DNA of 12,585 nt, taken from NCBI GenBank assembly GCA_964586225.1, contig CAZPHD010000068.1, positions 1-12,585 on the forward strand. The letters run 5' to 3'. Below are positions 6,586 through 12,332 of the stretch, in pieces (within the stretch, counting starts at the first letter, position 1; the number at the start of each line of letters is the position of its first letter). The translations under genes and the position numbers were made by a program. The DNA is from JANJUB01 sp964586225. GTDB lineage: Bacteria; Armatimonadota; Fimbriimonadia; Fimbriimonadales; Fimbriimonadaceae. Below the pieces are notes generated by a model that saw nothing but the letters and a program-made list of their open reading frames with translations, searched no databases and was not told the DNA's origin.

Positions 6586-7850
6586 CGCGGAGCCCCAACA
6601 AACCCCAGGAACAGCACGATTCCCGTCTCACGCTCTCGCAGCGCGAGATAGAACGGTCGGTCCACCACAAACGACTTTGGCTCCATCGGTGCCGACGTCG
6701 CGGCAACTTCAACCGACGTCACCGCCGCCGCTTCCGTGCCCGACTCATCAACTTCCATAAACGTCTTGTGCTTGACCGCCGAGACCAACAACTTCTCCGC
6801 ACTGAGCGCCGAGAAATCCGCGCGATCCGTGAAGGCCAGTTTCATGCCCAACTTCTTCAGAGGTTCATTGAGGTCGTAGCTCGCTTCGATGCGGAACTTC
6901 GGAAGCTTGATCGCGATCTCTTGGCTTTTGAACGCCCGCGGGACCGCCGCCCCGCCGGCCATGGCCTTCCGGAAATCCTCGTCCTTGCCCGTCGGCAAGA
7001 TCACCACCATCTCAAGCCGCTTGTTACCGTAGGGCAGACTCACCGCGCGATACGCCTTGTCTTCGTGGTAGCCAACCGACTGGGTGGTCGCCATCATCGC
7101 CACCTTCGTCTTCGAGCCGTCAGGTTTGGTGAACTCGGCCTCTTCGGTCGCTTCCTTGCGGAAGGGTTCGGACCAGAGCCCTCTGAAGTAAACCGCGTTG
7201 ATCAAGAACATCCGGTGGTCGGGCGTCACCATGTCGACGATCGAGGGAATCTTGCCCTCAGTCGCGCCCTTGACCCAGGCGTTAATGGTCTCCTTGGCCT
7301 TGTCGCCATCGCTAAAGTCGATCCGTTCGACGCGGGCGCCGTAAGCGTCTTCGTTGGTCTTGAGGAACGTGTCTTTGAAAGCGGCATCTTGCTTGGCCCA
7401 GATCGAGTTTACGATTCGGAGGGTCACTTTCGGATCGGCGTTCACCAGGAGTTGCCCCATCGTGCGGCTGGCGTCGTTGATTTGGGCCGGCGTCAGTTTG
7501 CCGACGCCAAGGGCTTCCCGCATTTCGCGCTGGGTTTCGCCCTGAGCACCGTTCATCGCCATCGAAAGGGCGGTCGCAATGCTGAGCGGGGAGATGAGCA
7601 CGTTGTCCTCGGTGCCGACTTCGCGGAGGAGCTTCCAGCCGAATGCCTCGCCGGCTTCGGCAACCTTGGCACTCGTGCCAACGGCAAGATTCTTCGTCGC
7701 GTCGGCAACCATACGTTCACGCTCCCGCGAATCCCGAATCGGTGAGCCATAAAGGCCGGGGTTCCCGCTGGGGAGGGCACTGTCAGACGTACCTCCACAA
7801 CCCGCCGCGACGACCATCGCCGCAAGATACCAACATCGTCGGTTTCGCAT
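6582..7850 (-). CDS. Serpin-family lipoprotein (serine/cysteine protease inhibitor)
   Basis: The protein has 422 residues, serpin-sized plus an export leader. The N-terminus (MRNRRC, hydrophobic run, VVAAGC) is a lipoprotein signal with the lipid-modified Cys at 18, followed by a flexible ~45-residue linker. Serpin landmarks are NVLISPLSIATALSMAMNGA (83-102), the hinge ESGTEAAAVT (369-378), which has the small residues of inhibitory serpins, and the signature FVVDRPFYLAL (394-404) near the C-terminus. Aligning the reactive loop puts P1 around the A-A-T-S-A-P-M segment (Thr or Met); three extra residues make the exact P1 uncertain. It probably protects the cell surface from proteases by suicide inhibition. 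ATG 7856 is also in frame, but a TACAAT box ends directly before it and lies 6 nt before ATG 7850, so 7850 is preferred. The stop codon interleaves with the NPD stop. Confidence 0.92.
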   Translation of the reverse strand: MRNRRCWYLAAMVVAAGCGGTSDSALPSGNPGLYGSPIRDSRERERMVADATKNLAVGTSAKVAEAGEAFGWKLLREVGTEDNVLISPLSIATALSMAMNGAQGETQREMREALGVGKLTPAQINDASRTMGQLLVNADPKVTLRIVNSIWAKQDAAFKDTFLKTNEDAYGARVERIDFSDGDKAKETINAWVKGATEGKIPSIVDMVTPDHRMFLINAVYFRGLWSEPFRKEATEEAEFTKPDGSKTKVAMMATTQSVGYHEDKAYRAVSLPYGNKRLEMVVILPTGKDEDFRKAMAGGAAVPRAFKSQEIAIKLPKFRIEASYDLNEPLKKLGMKLAFTDRADFSALSAEKLLVSAVKHKTFMEVDESGTEAAAVTSVEVAATSAPMEPKSFVVDRPFYLALRERETGIVLFLGFVGAPR

Positions 7851-7856
7851 GTTCAT

Positions 7857-7862
7857 ATTGTA
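7857..7862 (-). promoter_or_regulatory. Candidate -10 box TACAAT of the serpin gene
   Basis: TACAAT differs from TATAAT at one position. It abuts ATG 7856 and lies exactly 6 nt before ATG 7850, so transcription would begin at about 7850 and the mRNA would be leaderless. No Shine-Dalgarno site is present for either ATG. No -35 was recognised. Confidence 0.5.
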
Positions 7863-7886
7863 GGACGTCGGAAGGGGTGAAGGTGT

Positions 7887-8021
7887 GTTGGGGGCATTGC
7901 TCGGGTTGGCTCGGAGCTGCCCGGAGTTTCTCGGATTGGATTCACGAGGCCGTCGGCTGGTTCTTTGCCGACGCTCCGAACCAACCCGAGCAAACCCGAA
8001 CCAAACCCGAACTATCCCCTA
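7887..8021. repeat. Inverted gene-end repeat element, family A copy 2
   Basis: This is a shorter copy of the element at 452-695. The left arm (from about 7887) holds GCTCGGGTTGGCTCGGAG-type units. The right arm holds CCC runs at 7985, 7995, 8006 and 8016 with ACCCGAAC/ACCCGAGC units in the opposite orientation. The core at 7931-7974 is nearly identical to copy 1, but copy 2 lacks the stretch matching about 596-640. The right end is CCCCTAG, where CTA (8019-8021) is the TAG stop of glcD on the minus strand, exactly as at the M42 stop. It lies between glcD and the serpin promoter. The left boundary is approximate. Confidence 0.75.
7931..7974. other. Conserved core hairpin of family A, copy 2
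   Basis: Bases 7931-7962 are identical to 554-585. The GTCGGC/GCCGAC stem follows (7952-7957 with 7967-7972), with a loop two bases longer than in copy 1. The stem is kept while the loop varies, which fits a conserved structure, although two copies are too few to show covariation. Confidence 0.7.
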
Positions 8022-9437
8022 GCTCGCCGCCCCGCGCCAGCGAACCCGATGCTCTTGGCACCCCTTCTGGTTCGGAAGAACCTTGCAAGGATTGCCGAGC
8101 GAGTCTGGATTGAAGATCGCTTTCACCCGACCCTGAAGCTCCAAGTCGTCGCGCGTGAACATCAACTGCAATAAGTCGATCTTTTCGACTCCAATCCCAT
8201 GCTCCCCGCTCACTGAGCCACCGAGTTCCACGCACTTCCGCAGGATCTCCTCCCCGGCCGCCATCACCCGCTCGATGATTCCCGGCTCGCGCTCATCGAA
8301 GTAGATGCACGGGTGCAGATTGCCATCGCCGGCATGGAAGAGGTTCGCAACGTTGAGTCCGTGCCGGGGCGCGATCTCGGCCACATCGTCCAGCATCTGT
8401 GGCAACTTTGAGCGCGGAATCACGCCGTCGTGGGTCACGATCGTCGGGGCAAGGCGGCCCATCGCGCCAATGCCCTTCTTACGAGCCACCCACAGCGCCT
8501 GCCGTTCGGCATCGCTTTGGGCGACGCGAATCTCAATCGCCGATTGCGCGTGGCAAACACGCTCGACCACCGCTTGCTCGACGGACACGCGCTCAGGATC
8601 GCCATCGCACTCAATGAGCAGCAGCGCTTCCGCATCGCCCGGATACGTTAGGCCAAACGCTGCTTGGAGCGCGGCCAAAATCCCGCGATCCATGAACTCC
8701 ATGGCCGCTGGCACCACGCCCGCCGAGATGATCCCGGCGACACATTCGGTCGCCGCCCGGACCGACGGAAACGCGGCCAAGGTCGTCCTCACCGCCGCGG
8801 GCACGGGTGTCAAAACCACCGTCGCCTCGGTGACAATCCCAGTCGTGCCTTCCGAACCGACCACCACGCCGAGCAAGTCCAACCCTGGCCCGCCGGGAAC
8901 GCCACGGCCCAAATCGACCAGCTCACCATCCGGCAAAACAAGGGTGAGCGACAGAATGTGACGCACGGTTACGCCGTACTTGAGCGTGTGCGGCCCGCCC
9001 GCGTTCTCGGCGATGTTGCCGCCCAGTGTGGACACGGTCTGCGAAGAAGGGTCGGGCGCGAAGTGCAACCCGTGCTGTGCGACCGCATCCGATATCCGTT
9101 TGTTGGCGATCCCCGCCTGGGCGCGCAGTCGCCGATTGGGAACATCAATGTCGAGGATCGCGGTCATCCGCTTGGTGGAGATGACTGCGCCGCCCATCGC
9201 GGGCATCGCCCCTCCGCTAAGGCCCGTACCCGCTCCGCGGGGCGTGAACGGAACTTGGTGCCGCACGCAATAGCGAACGACTTCACTGACCTGCTCCGTG
9301 GACGTGGGAAAGACGACGCACTCGGGCCGGCGTCGTTCTAAAGGATAGGCGTCACCGTCGTAAAGGTGGCGGACCGGCTCGGAATCTCGGACGTTAGCCG
9401 CGCCGACGATCCGCTCGAGGTCCGACCGAAGGCTCAA
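8019..9437 (-). CDS. glcD: FAD-linked oxidase, GlcD/D-lactate dehydrogenase family
   Basis: The 472-residue flavoprotein belongs to the VAO/PCMH family and oxidises 2-hydroxy acids such as glycolate or D-lactate. Visible features are the FAD-binding segment PRGAGTGLSGGA (66-77), SSQTVSTLGGNIAENAGGP (131-149), VVVGSEGTTGIVTEA (191-205), and the C-terminal cap motifs HAGDGNLHP (368-376) and SGEHGIGVEK (410-419), which carry the catalytic and metal-binding His residues. It ends in NPDSLGNPCKVLP, the usual terminal motif (commonly PGK), plus a ~17-residue tail. The start is TTG at 9437, overlapping the HIT stop as TTGA, with GAGG at 9445-9448 as Shine-Dalgarno site, so the two genes are translationally coupled. 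No partner glcE or glcF (Fe-S subunit) gene is in the window, so glycolate versus D-lactate specificity is open. The TAG stop is the edge of repeat A2. Confidence 0.9.
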   Translation of the reverse strand: MSLRSDLERIVGAANVRDSEPVRHLYDGDAYPLERRRPECVVFPTSTEQVSEVVRYCVRHQVPFTPRGAGTGLSGGAMPAMGGAVISTKRMTAILDIDVPNRRLRAQAGIANKRISDAVAQHGLHFAPDPSSQTVSTLGGNIAENAGGPHTLKYGVTVRHILSLTLVLPDGELVDLGRGVPGGPGLDLLGVVVGSEGTTGIVTEATVVLTPVPAAVRTTLAAFPSVRAATECVAGIISAGVVPAAMEFMDRGILAALQAAFGLTYPGDAEALLLIECDGDPERVSVEQAVVERVCHAQSAIEIRVAQSDAERQALWVARKKGIGAMGRLAPTIVTHDGVIPRSKLPQMLDDVAEIAPRHGLNVANLFHAGDGNLHPCIYFDEREPGIIERVMAAGEEILRKCVELGGSVSGEHGIGVEKIDLLQLMFTRDDLELQGRVKAIFNPDSLGNPCKVLPNQKGCQEHRVRWRGAAS

Positions 9438-9940
9438 GGGTGCGCCTCGTCAACTTGAATCCGAAGGCGGTCGTAGCTGTCCTCCAGACTCTGCGGAAGC
9501 ACGCGCACCTCGCCGACGGTGGTCATGAAGTTCGTGTCGCCGTCCCAGCGCGGCACGATGTGCCAGTGGATATGGGTTGGAATCCCCGCCCCCGCCGCAC
9601 GGCCAACGTTGACGCCGATGTTGAACCCGTCGGGATGGTAGGCCCCCCGGATCCACGTCGTACACCAGGCCACGAGTTGGTTGATCTCCAGAAGCTCGGC
9701 GTCGTTGAGTTCAGCTATGTCATTCGTGTGGCGATATGGCGCGACCATGAGATGCCCATTCGTGTACGGAAAGGCGTTCAGCATCACAAACGCGTGTTGC
9801 CCGCGAAAGAGAATGAGGTTCTTCCGATCGTCACTCTGGGCGGGAAGGTCGACGAAGATGCACCCGGTCGCCCCCGGTTCGGGCTTGCTGGCACTTTCGA
9901 TGTAGGTCAGTCGCCACGGGGCCCAAAGGCGTTCGCTCAT
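9434..9940 (-). CDS. HIT family hydrolase/phosphorylase (Ap4A-type)
   Basis: The 168-residue protein carries the histidine triad HIHWHIV with H123, H125 and H127, preceded by FNIGVNVGRAAGAGIPTH. The N-terminal LWAPWRLTYI and the post-triad PRWDGDTNFM...VLPQSLEDSY are shared with bacterial HIT proteins related to mycobacterial Ap4A phosphorylase, which split dinucleoside polyphosphates or AMP conjugates in the cytoplasm. Whether this one is a phosphorylase or a hydrolase is not decidable. The ATG at 9940 is chosen because homology begins there. The longer frame back to 10051 only translates the short repeats and is rejected. No Shine-Dalgarno site is present; CAAAAT lies 6 nt upstream. It is first in an operon with glcD, overlapping it by 4 nt. 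Confidence 0.9.
   Translation of the reverse strand: MSERLWAPWRLTYIESASKPEPGATGCIFVDLPAQSDDRKNLILFRGQHAFVMLNAFPYTNGHLMVAPYRHTNDIAELNDAELLEINQLVAWCTTWIRGAYHPDGFNIGVNVGRAAGAGIPTHIHWHIVPRWDGDTNFMTTVGEVRVLPQSLEDSYDRLRIQVDEAHP
9445..9448 (-). promoter_or_regulatory. Shine-Dalgarno site GAGG for glcD
   Basis: GAGG on the minus strand lies 7 nt before the TTG start at 9437, inside the end of the HIT gene. It supports TTG as the true start and translational coupling. Confidence 0.55.
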
Positions 9941-9946
9941 GGGGGC

Positions 9947-9952
9947 ATTTTG
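9947..9952 (-). promoter_or_regulatory. Candidate -10 box CAAAAT of the HIT-glcD operon
   Basis: CAAAAT ends 6 nt before ATG 9940, separated by GCCCCC. It mirrors the TAAAAT-CCCCCTC-GTG arrangement on the other side of the intergenic region. AACTGC from the adjacent repeat arm sits 17 nt upstream, as it does on the other side. The match to TATAAT is imperfect. Confidence 0.35.
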
Positions 9953-9955
9953 GCT

Positions 9956-10124
9956 GAAGTTGGCAGTGAGCAGTTGGCAGTGAGCAGTTGGCAGTTGGCA
10001 GTTCGAGGCGACGCCCGTGACCGCATGCTCGGGACTCCATGCTCTGGCCACGACTTCCCTTACTGCTCACTGCTCACTGCCAACTGCCAACTGCTAACTT
10101 CCCAGAACTGCCAACTGCCAACTC
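9956..10124. repeat. Family C element: inverted heptamer-repeat arms in a divergent promoter region
   Basis: The left arm (9956-10003) is a run of 7-bp units GTTGGCA and GTGAGCA, often paired as 14-mers. The right arm (10059-10124) holds the same units inverted (ACTGCTC, ACTGCCA) with GCTAACTTCCCAG in the middle. The ends GAAGTTGGCAGT and its inverse pair well, so the region can form a long cruciform or hairpin. The core (10004-10058) is unique and contains a partial direct repeat (GCATGCTCGGGACT, CCATGCTCTGG). The frame across it seen on the minus strand is a repeat translation, not an extension of the HIT protein. It occupies most of the 208-bp gap between two divergent operons. Confidence 0.75.
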
Positions 10125-10135
10125 CAATCTTCACG

Positions 10136-10141
10136 TAAAAT
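10136..10141 (+). promoter_or_regulatory. Candidate -10 box TAAAAT of the glycan operon
   Basis: TAAAAT (one mismatch to TATAAT) ends 7 nt before the GTG start at 10149, which would put the transcript start at the start codon. No Shine-Dalgarno site is seen. AACTGC of the repeat arm lies 17 nt upstream at 10113-10118. Confidence 0.5.
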
Positions 10142-10148
10142 CCCCCTC

Positions 10149-10736
10149 GTGCTCAAGCGGCTCTTCGACATCGTGGTTTCGGCCCTCGCGATTCTGATCT
10201 TCGCGCCGCTGATCGTTGTGCTCATGCTGATCGTCCGCGTTAAGCTCGGAGCCCCGGTGTTCTTCACCCAGACCCGCCCCGGGAAGGACGGGAAGCCGTT
10301 CAAAATGATCAAGTTCCGAAGCATGACCAACGGCAAAGACGCCGAAGGCAACCTGCTCCCCGACGATCAGCGCCTGCCTAAGTTTGGCAAGCTGCTGCGA
10401 AGCACGAGCCTGGATGAGCTGCCCGAACTGTTCAATGTTCTGAAGGGCGACATGAGCCTGGTCGGTCCCCGCCCGCTGCTCATGCAGTATCTGGACCGCT
10501 ACACCCCCGAGCAACGTCGCCGCCACGAGGTCCGCCCAGGGATCACGGGATGGGCGCAGGTGAACGGCCGCAACAATGTGCCCTGGGAAGAGCGGTTCAA
10601 GATGGACGTCTGGTACGTTGACCACCACAACCTGCTGCTCGACATCAAGATTCTGTGGATGACGGTGCTCAAGGTCGTCAAGCGATCCGACGTTTCACAA
10701 GAAGGCCATGCCACGATGACGGAGTTCATGGGATGA
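10149..10736 (+). CDS. Polyprenyl-phosphate phosphoglycosyl transferase (PglC/WcaJ-type sugar transferase)
   Basis: The 195-residue protein is the small, PglC-like form of the bacterial sugar transferase family. These enzymes transfer a phospho-sugar from a UDP-sugar to a polyprenyl phosphate at the inner membrane face, the first step of many surface glycans. Residues 8-29 form the hydrophobic re-entrant membrane helix after the basic MLKR start. The catalytic Asp-Glu pair is D89-E90 in STSLDELPEL, followed by FNVLKGDMSLVGPRPLL (95-111), RHEVRPGITGWAQVNGR (125-141) and DVWYVDHHNLLLDIKIL (153-169). The start codon is GTG with no Shine-Dalgarno site but a TAAAAT box 7 nt upstream. Its TGA overlaps the ATG of the next gene (ATGA at 10733-10736), so the pair is coupled. 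The sugar cannot be read from sequence; the neighbouring acyltransferase points to an amino sugar such as bacillosamine. Confidence 0.92.
   Translation: MLKRLFDIVVSALAILIFAPLIVVLMLIVRVKLGAPVFFTQTRPGKDGKPFKMIKFRSMTNGKDAEGNLLPDDQRLPKFGKLLRSTSLDELPELFNVLKGDMSLVGPRPLLMQYLDRYTPEQRRRHEVRPGITGWAQVNGRNNVPWEERFKMDVWYVDHHNLLLDIKILWMTVLKVVKRSDVSQEGHATMTEFMG
10721..10724 (+). promoter_or_regulatory. Shine-Dalgarno site GGAG for the acyltransferase gene
   Basis: GGAG lies 8 nt before ATG 10733, inside the end of the transferase gene. It supports this start over the in-frame ATG at 10655, which would add 26 residues ahead of the conserved VVILGSGGHA motif. Confidence 0.55.
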
Positions 10737-11362
10737 GCCGAGTCGTCATCCTGGGGAGCGGGGGACACGCCAAAGTCGCCGCTGATATCGCACTTGAGAT
10801 GGGCCAAGAGGTCGTCGGATTTCTCGATGACAACACGGATCGCCACGGTGAGCAGGTTCTCGGCCTGCCCATCCTCGGACCAATCTTCCGATGGGATTCC
10901 TTGGAAGTGGACGGCGTCGCTCTAGGGATCGGCGCCAATCAAGTTCGAGAGCGACTGATGACCGATTTGGTAGGCCTCCCCTGGCTGACCTTGATTCACC
11001 CCCGCGCGACGGTGTCGCGCTTTGCGGAGATTGGCCAGGGCTCGATGGTCGCCTTTGGTGCGTGTGTCGGCCCGAGCACCGTAGTGGGGCGCGGGGCGAT
11101 CATCAACACTTGCGCCTCGGTGGACCATGATTGCGAAGTCGGCGACTTTGCCCACGTTGCGGTCGGAGTCACGCTCGCCGGAACCGTGCGGGTTGGAGTT
11201 GGTGCATTGATTGGGGCGGGCTCATGCACGCGTCCGGGAGTGTCGGTGGGCGATTGGGCCTTGGTCGGCGCGGGAGCCGCGATTGTGCGCGACATCCCCG
11301 CCGGCGTGACGGCCGTCGGCGTGCCCGCGCGCTGGCCCGAGGAACCCTATGGAATATCGTAA
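10733..11362 (+). CDS. NeuD/PglD-family sugar O-/N-acyltransferase
   Basis: The 209-residue protein has the two parts of the NeuD/PglD family. The first is an N-terminal Rossmann-like sugar-nucleotide domain with VVILGSGGHAK (4-14) and GFLDDN (29-34). The second is a C-terminal left-handed beta-helix of hexapeptide repeats from about residue 90 to 195 (IHPRATVS, IGQGSMV, VGRGAIINTCASV and so on). The catalytic base is expected to be H132 in SVDHDCEVG, with ADIALE and HPRA also typical. Such enzymes acetylate UDP-4-amino sugars (PglD) or sialic acid (NeuD). Next to a PglC-like transferase, a PglD-like role on a UDP-amino sugar is likely. However, no aminotransferase (PglE) or dehydratase (PglF) is in the window, so this is inference. 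It overlaps the previous gene by 4 nt and the next by 14 nt. Confidence 0.92.
   Translation: MSRVVILGSGGHAKVAADIALEMGQEVVGFLDDNTDRHGEQVLGLPILGPIFRWDSLEVDGVALGIGANQVRERLMTDLVGLPWLTLIHPRATVSRFAEIGQGSMVAFGACVGPSTVVGRGAIINTCASVDHDCEVGDFAHVAVGVTLAGTVRVGVGALIGAGSCTRPGVSVGDWALVGAGAAIVRDIPAGVTAVGVPARWPEEPYGIS
11339..11343 (+). promoter_or_regulatory. Shine-Dalgarno site GAGGA for the aldo/keto reductase gene
   Basis: GAGGA lies 5 nt before ATG 11349, inside the last codons of the acyltransferase gene. It supports the start that overlaps the previous gene by 14 nt. Confidence 0.55.
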
Positions 11363-12332
11363 GCTTGGCCGCAGCGGCCTCGAAGTTTCGGAGTTGTGCC
11401 TCGGCACCATGCAGTTCGGCTGGACCGCCGACGAACCCACCAGCTTTGGCCTCATGGATCGGTTCGTCGAAGCGGGTGGCAACTTCATCGACACCGCCGA
11501 CATCTACTCGGGCTGGACGCCGGAGAGCTACTCGGGCAAGACCGAAGAGATCATCGGTCGCTGGATGAAGGCTCGCGGAAATCGAGCCGACCTCGTGATC
11601 GCCACCAAAGTGCGCGGGCGGATGTGGGACGGCCCGAACGGCGAGGGGCTATCGCGAGCGCACATCATTCGCGCGTGCGACGACTCCCTTCGTCGACTCC
11701 AAACCGACTTTATCGATCTCTACCAGTGCCACTGGGCCGACATCGCTACGCCCATCGACGAGACCATGCGAGCGCTTGATGATCTGGTGCGGGCGGGAAA
11801 GGTGCGCTACTTGGGGGCATCCAACTACCCCGCGTGGCGTTTGATGGAGGCACTTTGGGCATCGGATCGCCGTGGCCTCTCATCGTTCATTTCTTATCAA
11901 CCTGAGTGGTCGCTGATGGAGCGAAAGCTGTTTGAATCTGAGGCCCTGCCGCTGTGTCGCCATCATGGCATCGGCGTAATCCCTTATTCTCCGCTCGCGG
12001 CGGGATTCCTGACGGGCAAGTATCGCCAGGAATCCACGCCCGCAAGCGTTCGGGCCGAGGGGGTGCTTCGCAAGTACGGCCATGAAGCGGGCTGGAAGAC
12101 CCTCGACCTTGTCGAAAAGGTCGCGAGGGACAACGGTCGCTCCATGAGCCAGACCGCGCTCGCGTGGCTGCTCTCACATCGCGAATGCACGGCCCCGATC
12201 ATCGGGGCAAATACCCTAGCCCAGTTGGACGAGTCGCTGGGGGCGGTGGGCTATCGCCTCGCGCCAGAGGAGGTCACAGCGCTCAGCGAAGCCACCGCGT
12301 TTGAACGCAACTGGCGTCCAATCTGGGACTAG
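11349..12332 (+). CDS. Aldo/keto reductase
   Basis: The 327-residue NADP(H)-dependent oxidoreductase has the (beta/alpha)8 fold. The catalytic tetrad is complete: D49 and Y53 in FIDTADIYSGW, K87 in VIATKV and H128 in LYQCHWAD. Further family motifs are LCLGTMQFGW (17-26), GKVRYLGASN (150-159), QPEWSLMER (184-192), YSPLAAGFLTGKY (213-225) and the cofactor loop with PIIGANTLAQLDE near the C-terminus. Members reduce aldehydes and ketones, or oxidise sugars. It resembles the YajO/Tas-like branch more than the xylose-reductase branch. Being the third gene of an overlapping operon with PglC- and PglD-like genes suggests a sugar or carbonyl substrate, but operon membership may be coincidental. Its TAG shares the CTAG palindrome with the convergent gene. 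No terminator hairpin follows. Confidence 0.92.
   Translation: MEYRKLGRSGLEVSELCLGTMQFGWTADEPTSFGLMDRFVEAGGNFIDTADIYSGWTPESYSGKTEEIIGRWMKARGNRADLVIATKVRGRMWDGPNGEGLSRAHIIRACDDSLRRLQTDFIDLYQCHWADIATPIDETMRALDDLVRAGKVRYLGASNYPAWRLMEALWASDRRGLSSFISYQPEWSLMERKLFESEALPLCRHHGIGVIPYSPLAAGFLTGKYRQESTPASVRAEGVLRKYGHEAGWKTLDLVEKVARDNGRSMSQTALAWLLSHRECTAPIIGANTLAQLDESLGAVGYRLAPEEVTALSEATAFERNWRPIWD

Noticed and set aside
9941..10051. N-terminal extension of the HIT protein back to 10051
   Set aside because: The extra 37 residues are a translation of the heptamer repeats (SNCQLPTAHCQLLTAN-like). Homology starts at MSERLWAPWR, and a -10-like box lies between.
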